This document shows positions 1 to 5,559 of a DNA stretch of 6,698 bases, in pieces. The DNA is taken from contig JAOUOQ010000105.1 of assembly GCA_029880275.1 (NCBI GenBank), positions 1-6,698 on the forward strand, written 5' to 3'. This DNA comes from Candidatus Aminicenantota bacterium. Lineage in GTDB: Bacteria; Acidobacteriota; B3-B38; Guanabaribacteriales; B3-B38. Numbering within the stretch: the stretch's first letter is position 1; every line of letters starts with the position of its first letter. The position numbers and the translations under genes were made by a program. A model generated the notes under the pieces. That model was not told the origin of the DNA, made no database searches, and saw only the letters and a list, made by a program, of their open reading frames with translations.

Positions 1-1
1 T

Positions 2-2146
2 GTAGAGGAAATTCTTCGCTATAACCCCGAAGCCGATATCGACCTGCTTCGGCGAGCCTATATCTTCTCGGCCAGGGAACACCGGGGGCAGGTGAGGCTA
101 TCAGGAGAGCCCTACCTCAGCCATCCTCTGGCAGTGGCTAAAATCTTAGCCGAAAAGCACCTCGATGTCATCTCGGTGGTTGTCGGGCTCCTCCACGATG
201 TAATCGAAGACACCCTTACCACCCGGGAAGAGGTGGAGAGCTACTTCGGCGCCGATATCGCTAACATTGTCGCCGGGGTGACCAAGATTAGCAAGATCCC
301 CTTCACCTCGCAAGAAGAGATACAAGCCGAGAACCTGCGCAAAATGATACTGGCCATGGTAGACGACATCAGGGTCATCCTGGTAAAGATCGCCGACCGC
401 CTCCACAATATGAGAACCCTTCAATTCCATGGTCCCGAACAGCAGGAACGCATAGCCCGCGAGACCCTCGACATCTATGTCCCCCTAGTGAACCGTCTCG
501 GTATGGGAAAGATAAAAAGCGAGCTGGAATACCTCGCCTTCCTCCACCTTTATCCGGAGACCTATCAGAGCCTGAAAATTAAGATTGAAAAAGAGAGAAA
601 GGTGAGCCAGGGCTTCATCAAGAAGATTACCCGCATACTGGAAACCAACATGAAAAAGAACAAAATCTCCGCCAAAGTCGAGGGAAGGATTAAAAACCTT
701 TACAGCATCTACCAGAAGATATTAAGGCAGAAAATAAGCTTAGATGAGGTTTATGACTACATAGCCTTCAGAGTCATCACCAACACTGCAGGCGATTGCT
801 ACGCTGCCCTGGGTATCATTCACAATCTCTGGAGCCCTATTCCCGAAAGGTTTAAAGACTACATCGCCATGCCAAAGCCGAATAAATATCAATCGCTTCA
901 TACCTCAGTCATCAGCAAGGAGGGAAATGTATTTGAGATTCAGATCCGCACCAAAGAGATGCACAAGATAACCGAAGAGGGTATTGCCGCCCACTGGAAA
1001 TATAAGGAGAAGAAGTTCACTCCCACAGCCGAAGACCAGGAGTTCCTCTGGCTGCGCCAGATGGTCGAATGGCAGCAGGAAGTAAAAGACCCGCGGGAGT
1101 TCATGCACTCCCTCAAAGTCGACCTGTACCAGGACGAGGTATATACTTTCACTCCCAAGGGAATGGTGAAATCCTTCCCCCGAGGTGCCACAGTAATCGA
1201 CTTCGCTTACAGCATTCATACCGAGTTAGGACACCAATGCGTAGGGGCAAGAGTCAACGGCAAGCTGATCCCCCTTAAAACCGCCCTTAAAAATGGCGAT
1301 ATAGTGGAAATCATCACCTCCCCGGGACACGGCCCCAGCCGTGATTGGCTTGCCTTCGTGAAGACCTCCCGGGCTCGCAGCAAAATAAAGCAATGGCTTA
1401 ACAGGGAAGAAAGAGAAAGAAGCATCGAACTTGGAAAGAAGCTCTTAGAAAAAGAGCTTAAAAGATACCAACACAGCCTGAAAAAACTCCTCTCCAAAGG
1501 GGAGATACGGCAAGTAGCCTCCCAACTGGGCCACCCCCAGGAAAGCGACCTCTTCTCCGCCCTGGGCTACGGAAATCTATCCCCTCGCCAGGTCCTCGCT
1601 CGCCTCCTCCCACCAGAGGAACTGGAAAAAAAAGAAGCTCCCAAACCCCTTCATCCTCCGCTCATCAGAAGAAAACTGGTGGAAAAGAAGGTCCTGGTGA
1701 AAGGGCACGACGACCTTCTCACCTACTTCGCCCGCTGCTGTAACCCTATCCCGGGAGAGAGAATCATCGGCTACATAACCCGAAACCGGGGGATATCTGT
1801 TCATTCTGCCGACTGCCCCAATCTTTTGAACCTCCTCTATGATACCGCCAGGGTGATTGAAGTCGAATGGGAACTCGACAAAGAATACTCCTATCCGGTG
1901 GAGGTCTCCATCTACCTGGAAAACAGGCCCGGAATGCTGGCTAAAATCACCTCCGCCATCGCCGACCTGAAAACGAATATAAAGAATATCACCCAGAAGG
2001 AATTGGAGGGGAAGAAGGCTCTCTTAAATCTATTGCTGGAAGTAAAAGATATACATCATCTGAGGAAAATTGTAAGTTCGCTGCGAGGCATCAAGGGAGT
2101 CATTGAAGTAAAAAGGGTCCTCCGCCAGACCCTTGCCGTATCATAG
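2..2146 (+). CDS. rel: Bifunctional (p)ppGpp synthetase/hydrolase, RelA/SpoT (Rel) family, 5' end outside window
   Basis: Makes (p)ppGpp from ATP plus GTP/GDP and hydrolyses it, driving the stringent response from the cytoplasm and ribosome. The frame is open from base 2, and the first plausible in-window start (GTG at 92) falls inside the HD domain, so the true start is upstream; the 714 codons seen suggest only about 5-20 residues are missing. Counting from base 2: HD hydrolase domain with SGEPYLSHP (34-42), LLHDVIEDT (63-71) and ADRLHN (131-136); synthetase domain with GRIKNLYSIYQK (228-239), RFKDYIAMPK (283-292), YQSLHT and EIQIRT (312-317); TGS domain about 380-440; CC at 579-580 with DCPN near 605 (zinc-finger-like region); C-terminal ACT domain about 633-706. 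The RFKD form, rather than the acidic EXDD of synthetase-only RelA, together with an intact HD site, indicates both activities. It ends 23 bases from the convergent rpmB. Confidence 0.97.
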   Translation, partial: VEEILRYNPEADIDLLRRAYIFSAREHRGQVRLSGEPYLSHPLAVAKILAEKHLDVISVVVGLLHDVIEDTLTTREEVESYFGADIANIVAGVTKISKIPFTSQEEIQAENLRKMILAMVDDIRVILVKIADRLHNMRTLQFHGPEQQERIARETLDIYVPLVNRLGMGKIKSELEYLAFLHLYPETYQSLKIKIEKERKVSQGFIKKITRILETNMKKNKISAKVEGRIKNLYSIYQKILRQKISLDEVYDYIAFRVITNTAGDCYAALGIIHNLWSPIPERFKDYIAMPKPNKYQSLHTSVISKEGNVFEIQIRTKEMHKITEEGIAAHWKYKEKKFTPTAEDQEFLWLRQMVEWQQEVKDPREFMHSLKVDLYQDEVYTFTPKGMVKSFPRGATVIDFAYSIHTELGHQCVGARVNGKLIPLKTALKNGDIVEIITSPGHGPSRDWLAFVKTSRARSKIKQWLNREERERSIELGKKLLEKELKRYQHSLKKLLSKGEIRQVASQLGHPQESDLFSALGYGNLSPRQVLARLLPPEELEKKEAPKPLHPPLIRRKLVEKKVLVKGHDDLLTYFARCCNPIPGERIIGYITRNRGISVHSADCPNLLNLLYDTARVIEVEWELDKEYSYPVEVSIYLENRPGMLAKITSAIADLKTNIKNITQKELEGKKALLNLLLEVKDIHHLRKIVSSLRGIKGVIEVKRVLRQTLAVS
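2110..2134 (-). terminator. Likely intrinsic terminator of rpmB, inside the 3' end of rel
   Basis: Read on the minus strand, AAGGGTC and GACCCTT form a perfect 7-bp stem (plus-strand bases 2128-2134 and 2113-2119) around an 8-base loop. The second arm runs into a T-rich tract (five T, then ACTT). It begins about 36 bases downstream of the rpmB stop, where a terminator is expected. On the plus strand no T tract follows the stem, so it should act only on rpmB transcripts. The bases also encode the last residues of Rel (around VLRQTLAVS), so the rpmB 3' UTR would be antisense to the rel 3' end. Seen: the repeat and T tract. Inferred: function. Confidence 0.62.
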
Positions 2147-2169
2147 TTATCGGAAAGAATCTTCCACCC

Positions 2170-2367
2170 TCAAGAGCTCACTACCTTGCTTACTTTATCT
2201 GAACGGAGACATCTGGTGCACACGTAGACCCTTCGAGTTCTCCCGCCGATATTCACCCGCATCCGATGTAGATTGGGTTGGAACTTACGCCTGCTCACAT
2301 TGTGAGCGTGACTGATCCGACGACCAAACTGCACCCCTTTACCACAATAAACACATACCTTAGCCAC
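2170..2367 (-). CDS. rpmB: 50S ribosomal protein L28, zinc-binding (four-cysteine) form
   Basis: Structural protein of the large ribosomal subunit. The 65-residue product starts MAKVCVYCGKGVQFG and continues with the family hallmark SHAHNVSRRKFQPNL and the C-terminal VCTRCLRSDKV; length and order match bacterial L28. The pairs CVYC and CTRC are the zinc ligands of the zinc-containing paralogue type. The GTG at 2367 is preferred: on the minus strand AGGAGG lies 9 bases upstream, and it gives the canonical N-terminus MAKVC. A TTG four codons earlier (2376) directly abuts the AGGAGG and would add non-conserved residues. The gene is alone on its strand here, converging on rel and diverging from the pil operon; no rpmG partner is visible. 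A promoter and a terminator candidate flank it. Confidence 0.95.
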   Translation of the reverse strand: MAKVCVYCGKGVQFGRRISHAHNVSRRKFQPNLHRMRVNIGGRTRRVYVCTRCLRSDKVSKVVSS

Positions 2368-2376
2368 TATCAGCAA

Positions 2377-2382
2377 CCTCCT
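2377..2382 (-). promoter_or_regulatory. Shine-Dalgarno site of rpmB that decides its start
   Basis: Minus-strand AGGAGG, the full anti-16S core, sits 9 bases before the GTG at 2367 and zero bases before the TTG at 2376. Only the GTG has workable spacing. Confidence 0.8.
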
Positions 2383-2396
2383 CTGTTGAGACCACT

Positions 2397-2425
2397 ATGC
2401 TACCATAACACAGAAAAAGATGCAA
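2397..2425 (-). promoter_or_regulatory. Candidate sigma70-type promoter of rpmB
   Basis: On the minus strand a -35-like TTGCAT (plus bases 2420-2425) and a -10-like TAGCAT (2397-2402) are separated by exactly 17 bases. Each matches consensus at four of six positions. Transcription would start near 2390, giving a leader of about 23 bases that contains the rpmB AGGAGG. Position and spacing support it, but the hexamers are moderate, so this is a candidate only. Confidence 0.5.
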
Positions 2426-2440
2426 CCCCTCTGGGCCATA

Positions 2441-2470
2441 TAAAAAAATTTCACCTTTTTTTAAAATTTT
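2441..2470. promoter_or_regulatory. A/T-tract palindrome between divergent promoters, possible UP element
   Basis: TAAAAAAA (2441-2448) and TTTTTTTA (2456-2463) are perfect 8-base inverted arms around a 7-base spacer, followed by AAATTTT. The tract lies immediately upstream of the TTGACA of the pil-side promoter, about where the RNA polymerase alpha C-terminal domain contacts UP elements. It may also be intrinsically bent. It contains no G/C pairs, so an RNA hairpin role is unlikely. Confidence 0.4.
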
Positions 2471-2472
2471 AC

Positions 2473-2501
2473 TTGACAAGGGGTAAAAAATGTTTTATAG
2501 T
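2473..2501 (+). promoter_or_regulatory. Strong sigma70-type promoter of the merR-like/pilMNOPQ operon
   Basis: A perfect -35 TTGACA (2473-2478) and a -10 TATAGT (2496-2501, five of six matches) are separated by the ideal 17 bases. The predicted start is near 2508, only about 20 bases before the ATG at 2527, with the ribosome site AGGAG in between. It is preceded by an A/T-rich tract. A small inverted repeat, TAAAA-AATG-TTTTA (2484-2497), lies in the spacer and overlaps the -10, a position where a bound regulator would affect polymerase. No promoter of similar quality was seen before pilM, so it probably drives all the downstream genes. Confidence 0.82.
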
Positions 2502-2526
2502 TATGTAGTGAATTCAGGAGAAACCT

Positions 2527-2727
2527 ATGGTATTCTATAGAACAGCAGAAGTAGCTGAAAAGGTTGGAGTCACCAAAGAGACTTTATACAAGTGGCTCCG
2601 CAAAGGTAAAATACCCGAACCAGACCGGGATTATCGTAATTATCGTATATGGACCGAGGCAGACATAAGGAACTGCCTTAAATATAAAAACCGTAGGGTG
2701 CCGGGGGAGAAAGTAGGTAGTAGGTAA
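2527..2727 (+). CDS. Small MerR/BldC-like helix-turn-helix DNA-binding protein
   Basis: A 66-residue protein that is almost entirely a MerR-type winged helix-turn-helix. The helix-turn-helix is FYRTAEVAEKVGVTKETLYKWLRKGKIP (residues 3-30), the wing is around DYRNYRIW (35-42), and TEADIRNCL (43-51) is the following helix. There is no dimerization coiled coil or effector domain, unlike full-length MerR proteins (usually above 100 residues); the size and form resemble BldC and the HTH_17/excisionase-like group. ATG at 2527 has AGGAG (2516-2520) six bases upstream. It is the first gene after a strong promoter and 61 bases ahead of pilM, so control of its own promoter and the pil genes is a reasonable inference, unproven. 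An excisionase role is less likely because no integrase is nearby. The last codons (2703-2717) also form one arm of a leader stem. Confidence 0.85.
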   Translation: MVFYRTAEVAEKVGVTKETLYKWLRKGKIPEPDRDYRNYRIWTEADIRNCLKYKNRRVPGEKVGSR

Positions 2728-2766
2728 TTTCCTTACACTTATAATCCTTTCCCTACTTTTTCTCCT
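2703..2766 (+). promoter_or_regulatory. Long leader stem: 3' end of merR-like gene pairs with anti-SD tract
   Basis: Bases 2703-2717 (GGGGGAGAAAGTAGG) can pair with 2752-2766 (CCTACTTTTTCTCCT) over 15 positions: 12 Watson-Crick pairs and three G-U. The 34-base loop contains the stop codon of the merR-like gene and a small inner GTAA/TTAC stem. Pairing here occupies the CTCC stretch that could otherwise mask the pilM Shine-Dalgarno site. Four T follow (2766-2769), too short for a convincing terminator. Pairing was done by eye, without energies. Confidence 0.55.
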
Positions 2767-2786
2767 TTTCGTACAAGGAGACAAAA
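2757..2786 (+). promoter_or_regulatory. SD-sequestering hairpin before pilM, alternative to the long stem
   Basis: TCTCCTT (2761-2767) is the exact complement of AAGGAGA (2775-2781), which contains the pilM Shine-Dalgarno AAGGAG; the loop is 7 bases (TTCGTAC). Past a one-base bulge (C2782) the stem continues with TTTT (2757-2760) against AAAA (2783-2786), 11 pairs in all. It shares 2757-2766 with the long upstream stem, so the two structures exclude each other. This would hide the pilM ribosome site. Function is inferred from complementarity. Confidence 0.55.
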
Positions 2787-2788
2787 AA

Positions 2789-3841
2789 TTGGCCCTCTCA
2801 AAAGGAAAGCATTTGGTGGGGCTGGACATAGGTTCCAGCTCGGTTAAGGTAGTGGAACTTAAGACCACTCCCAAAGGTCTTCACCAATATCATCTGGTCA
2901 ACCTCGGCATGGAGCGGCTGGTTCCAGAGGCGATTGTGGACGGAGCTATTATGGATTCTGGGGCCGTCATCAATGCCATCCATCGCGTTTTCGATCAGAA
3001 CAGGGTAAGGGTGAAAAGCGTGGCTACCTCCCTATCGGGGAGCTCCGTCATTATCAGAAAAATATCCCTTCCGGTAATGAGTGATGAGGAGTTAGCGGAG
3101 TCAATCCATTGGGAGGCAGAGCAATACATCCCCTTCGCCATAGAGGATGTAAACCTGGACTACCAGGTGATGGAGAGAGGCAGTGGAGACCAGGCCACCA
3201 TGGATGTCATCCTGGCAGCTGTAAAAAAGGACAGAATCAACAACTACACCAGTGTCATCACTCATGCGGGAAGGATACCAGTGGTAATGGATATCGACGC
3301 CTTCGCCCTCCAAAATGCTTTTGAGATAAACTACCCAGATGAACTAGATAAAGTGCTGGCTCTGATAAATGTGGGAGCCAGCGTGACCAACATCACCATC
3401 TTTCAGCAGGGTACATCGGTCCTCTGGAGGGATATATCTTTCGGGGGGAACCAGTATACTGAATCCATTCAGAAAGAGCTAAACCTCAGTTATGAACAAG
3501 CAGAGGAGCTTAAGAAGGGGGGTGAGGTGGAGGGAATTCCACAAGAGAGCCTCCTTTCTATTCTCAACTCCGTCTCCGCCAATATAGTCAGAGAGGTGCA
3601 GAAAACGGTCGATTTCTTCCAGGCTGTCTCGCTGGACAAGCTCGTCATCTCCGGCGGTTCTGCCAAGATAAAGGGGCTTGACCAATTCCTCTCTGAGAAG
3701 TTGAATACCCCCGTAGAAATGTTCAATCCTTTCAGGAACATCAGTTACAGCTCCAGGGAGTTTGACCCCGATTACCTTAATGAGGTAGCCCCCATCTTCG
3801 GGGTTGCCGTTGGATTAGCCTTAAGGGAGGTAGTTCCCTAA
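2789..3841 (+). CDS. pilM: Type IV pilus assembly ATPase-like protein PilM
   Basis: Cytoplasmic actin-fold protein that binds ATP and the N-terminal tail of PilN, linking the pilus motor side to the inner-membrane PilN/PilO complex. The 350 residues match the usual PilM length. Visible motifs: phosphate-1 loop LDIGSSSVKV (12-21), the PilM signature WEAEQYIPF (108-116), phosphate-2 loop LINVGASVTNI (192-202), SFGG (217-220), adenosine-binding LVISGGSAKIKGL (285-297), and a C-terminal APIFGVAVGLALR (334-346). The start is TTG at 2789, with AAGGAG (2775-2780) eight bases upstream; no better start lies nearby, and the phosphate-1 loop begins only 12 residues in, as expected. The weak start codon and the masked ribosome site suggest translational control. 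The stop overlaps the pilN ATG by one base (TAATG). Confidence 0.95.
   Translation: MALSKGKHLVGLDIGSSSVKVVELKTTPKGLHQYHLVNLGMERLVPEAIVDGAIMDSGAVINAIHRVFDQNRVRVKSVATSLSGSSVIIRKISLPVMSDEELAESIHWEAEQYIPFAIEDVNLDYQVMERGSGDQATMDVILAAVKKDRINNYTSVITHAGRIPVVMDIDAFALQNAFEINYPDELDKVLALINVGASVTNITIFQQGTSVLWRDISFGGNQYTESIQKELNLSYEQAEELKKGGEVEGIPQESLLSILNSVSANIVREVQKTVDFFQAVSLDKLVISGGSAKIKGLDQFLSEKLNTPVEMFNPFRNISYSSREFDPDYLNEVAPIFGVAVGLALREVVP
3824..3841 (+). promoter_or_regulatory. Hairpin masking the pilN Shine-Dalgarno at the pilM stop
   Basis: AGGGAG (3824-3829) pairs with TTCCCT (3834-3839) around a GTAG loop (five Watson-Crick pairs and one G-U). The left arm holds most of the pilN ribosome site GGGAGG (3825-3830); the right arm runs into the pilM stop codon. 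A ribosome finishing pilM would melt it, which fits translational coupling with the one-base TAATG overlap. Confidence 0.45.
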
Positions 3842-4398
3842 TGATAAGGATTAACCTATTAAGAGAGGAGATAAGCCTCCCACGGAAGCGACCTCCCGTA
3901 TCGGTCTCCGAGAAGAGGAAGAACCATCTGTTTATTTTCATGCTCGTGCTATCTTTTGTAGTGATAGGCTTTTTATGGTGGCGAGTAGAGAGCCAGATTG
4001 CCATTTTAGACCGTAACATACGCATTGCCGAGCAGAGACGGATCAAGCTCGAGGGAATCATAAAAGAGGTAAAAACCTATGAAGAGCAGAAGAGGAGCCT
4101 GCAGAGTAAGCTCGACCTCATCGTCGACCTCCAGAGGAACCAGTCAAGCCCGGTGCAGCTTATGCAGCAGGTGAGCGACCTTTTACCCATTGAAATCTGG
4201 ATTCAGAGCCTCCGGCAGCAGGGAGAGCAGATTAACCTTGAGGGGAACTCGGTAAGCTACAACGCTATTGCCACCTTCATAGAAAACCTTAACCGTTCGA
4301 ACAGAGTACAACCGGGTAGTGTTAATCTGATCAATGCCGAGGAGAGGGGCCCAGGGGAGATTCAATTCTCCTTATCCTGGATCTTTGTGAGAGATTAA
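3841..4398 (+). CDS. pilN: Type IV pilus inner-membrane alignment protein PilN
   Basis: Bitopic inner-membrane protein that binds PilM through its cytoplasmic tail and PilO through its coiled coil and periplasmic domain. Seen in the 185 residues: an N-terminal MIRINLL motif (1-7), which is the conserved PilM-binding segment; a basic proline-containing tail; one membrane segment about 29-47 (HLFIFMLVLSFVVIGFLWW); a charged Q/E/K-rich coiled coil about 48-100; and a periplasmic ferredoxin-like domain about 102-185, including DLLPIEIWIQSL (113-124) and LEGNSVSYNAIATFIENL (133-150). Length is normal for PilN. The start overlaps the pilM stop by one base and has GGGAGG ten bases upstream. The PilM-PilN gene order and INLL motif make other readings unlikely. 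Confidence 0.94.
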   Translation: MIRINLLREEISLPRKRPPVSVSEKRKNHLFIFMLVLSFVVIGFLWWRVESQIAILDRNIRIAEQRRIKLEGIIKEVKTYEEQKRSLQSKLDLIVDLQRNQSSPVQLMQQVSDLLPIEIWIQSLRQQGEQINLEGNSVSYNAIATFIENLNRSNRVQPGSVNLINAEERGPGEIQFSLSWIFVRD

Positions 4399-4428
4399 CA
4401 AAGGGTACAAAGTTAGGAGTTAGCTACT

Positions 4429-4980
4429 ATGGACTTAAGCAAGCTATCAACCACAACCCAACTGCTGGTGATAGTGCTAATAATTGCCGGCTTCTTCCTG
4501 GTGTTTTATGTATCTATATATTCTACAAAAGCCGAGGAGATAGAGAAGAAGAAAGTCCAGTTAGGCGCCTTGCAGCAGGAGATAGAACGAGGGGAGGCCA
4601 CCGCTAAAAGGCTGGGGGAATTTCAGCAGGAGGTTGAGCGTCTGCGCAGCCGATTCCAGATTATGCTACGGATACTCCCCGATGAAAAGCAGACCGAAGA
4701 CTTATTGCGGAAGCTCCAGAGCCTGGCCAGGGACTCTGACCTCAATATTAAGAGGTTCGACCCCGGGGATTTGGTAAGGAAAGAGTTCTATGCTGAGTAT
4801 CCCATTTCCATGCGAGTTCACGGCTCCTATCACAATCTGGCTACCTTCTTCGACAAAGTAAGCAAACTGTCCCGCCTGATCAACATCACCGGGCTTGTCA
4901 TTACCTCTAATCCACAAGGTGGGGAGAATCCTATAATTGCAAACTATACGGCCACAACCTTTGTGTTTATCGGCTCCTAA
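4429..4980 (+). CDS. pilO: Type IV pilus inner-membrane alignment protein PilO
   Basis: Partner of PilN in the inner-membrane alignment complex. The 183 residues show a short cytoplasmic N-terminus, one membrane segment about 11-31 (QLLVIVLIIAGFFLVFYVSIY), a coiled coil about 35-78, and a periplasmic domain with the PilO hallmarks ILPDEKQTEDLLRKL (82-96), EFYAEYPISMRVHGSYHNLATFF (119-141) and LSRLINITGL (147-156). Length is typical. ATG at 4429 follows AGGAG (4415-4419) with nine bases between. It lies 30 bases after pilN and 27 before pilP, with no promoter or terminator seen in either gap, consistent with one transcript. Confidence 0.95.
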   Translation: MDLSKLSTTTQLLVIVLIIAGFFLVFYVSIYSTKAEEIEKKKVQLGALQQEIERGEATAKRLGEFQQEVERLRSRFQIMLRILPDEKQTEDLLRKLQSLARDSDLNIKRFDPGDLVRKEFYAEYPISMRVHGSYHNLATFFDKVSKLSRLINITGLVITSNPQGGENPIIANYTATTFVFIGS

Positions 4981-5007
4981 AGGGAGTCAGAAGGAGATAT
5001 AAAAAAG

Positions 5008-5559
5008 ATGAGGAAGAAAAGCTATCTCTGGGAAAGGCTGCTTGTGCCTCTCATTTGTATGACCTTCCTCTTCTCCTCTATCTTCATGGCTCAGCAGCTC
5101 ATAGCCTGGGGAGGAATCCAGGAGCAACAACAGAAGCCAAAAAAGGAAGAGAAGCAGGCTCCCGAAAAAACCGTCAAAGAGATGATACAAAAAGAAGAAG
5201 ATGTGCTAGCGGGAAAACCGACTGGTTATCGTCCCAAGTCCATGCGTGATCCATTTGAGAATCCTTTCCAGAAAAGAACTCAACAGAAAAGGCTCCAGAA
5301 ACCCGGCATTGCCGGAATGCTCATAAACGAAGTGGAACTGGTTGGCATCCTCAAGAAAGCAGACGAGTACATTGCCTTTTTCAATGGAACCGATAATCTC
5401 GGCTACTTCTTAAGGGTAAACGATGAGCTGGAGGATGGTCGCATTAAAGAGATAACCTTAGAAACGGTGGTCTTTGAACAGAGAATCGAAGACCCCACCG
5501 CCATAAGAAAGACCCGCGAAGTCATTAAGAGGCTTCATCCGCTCAGTGGAGAAAGGTGA
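5008..5559 (+). CDS. pilP: Type IV pilus assembly protein PilP (no clear lipobox)
   Basis: Periplasmic linker that joins PilN/PilO to the N-terminal domains of the PilQ secretin. The 183 residues show a basic N-terminus, a hydrophobic segment about 11-34, a charged linker rich in Q, K and E (about 38-68), the family signature RDPF (80-83), and a C-terminal beta-sandwich region about 100-178 with VELVGILKKADEYIAFF and GYFLRVNDELEDGRIKEI. Classical PilP is a lipoprotein. Here the only early Cys (17) is preceded by PLI, not a good lipobox, so the segment is more likely a signal anchor or signal peptide. ATG at 5008 has AAGGAG (4991-4996) eleven bases upstream, slightly long. The stop overlaps the pilQ ATG by one base (TGATG). 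Gene order and RDPF support the name. Confidence 0.9.
   Translation: MRKKSYLWERLLVPLICMTFLFSSIFMAQQLIAWGGIQEQQQKPKKEEKQAPEKTVKEMIQKEEDVLAGKPTGYRPKSMRDPFENPFQKRTQQKRLQKPGIAGMLINEVELVGILKKADEYIAFFNGTDNLGYFLRVNDELEDGRIKEITLETVVFEQRIEDPTAIRKTREVIKRLHPLSGER

Noticed and set aside
92..94. GTG as the start of the rel gene.
   Set aside because: The same frame is open back to base 2 and encodes conserved Rel N-terminal sequence (AYIFSAREHRGQ), so this GTG is an internal valine.
2147..2169. GGAA/TTCC hairpin as a terminator of rel in the convergent gap.
   Set aside because: Only about four pairs, with no following T tract.
2293..2307. Perfect 7-base-arm palindrome GCTCACA-T-TGTGAGC, resembling a repressor half-site such as that of lac.
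   Set aside because: It lies in the most conserved coding part of rpmB (SHAHNVS), is explained by codons for those residues, and is far from either promoter start.
2740..2745. Perfect TATAAT that could be the -10 of an internal pilM promoter.
   Set aside because: No -35-like hexamer lies 15-19 bases upstream (the region reads GTAGGTAGTAGG), and there is no extended -10 TG. It sits in the loop of the leader stem.
2703..2769. Intrinsic terminator between the merR-like gene and pilM.
   Set aside because: The stem is long but has a 34-base loop and only four T before CG, so termination would be weak. An alternative-fold role fits better.
3490..3741. Minus-strand open frames opposite pilM, and similar ones opposite rel, pilO and pilQ.
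   Set aside because: They lie wholly inside strongly supported genes, have no recognisable domains or ribosome sites, and look like codon-bias shadows.
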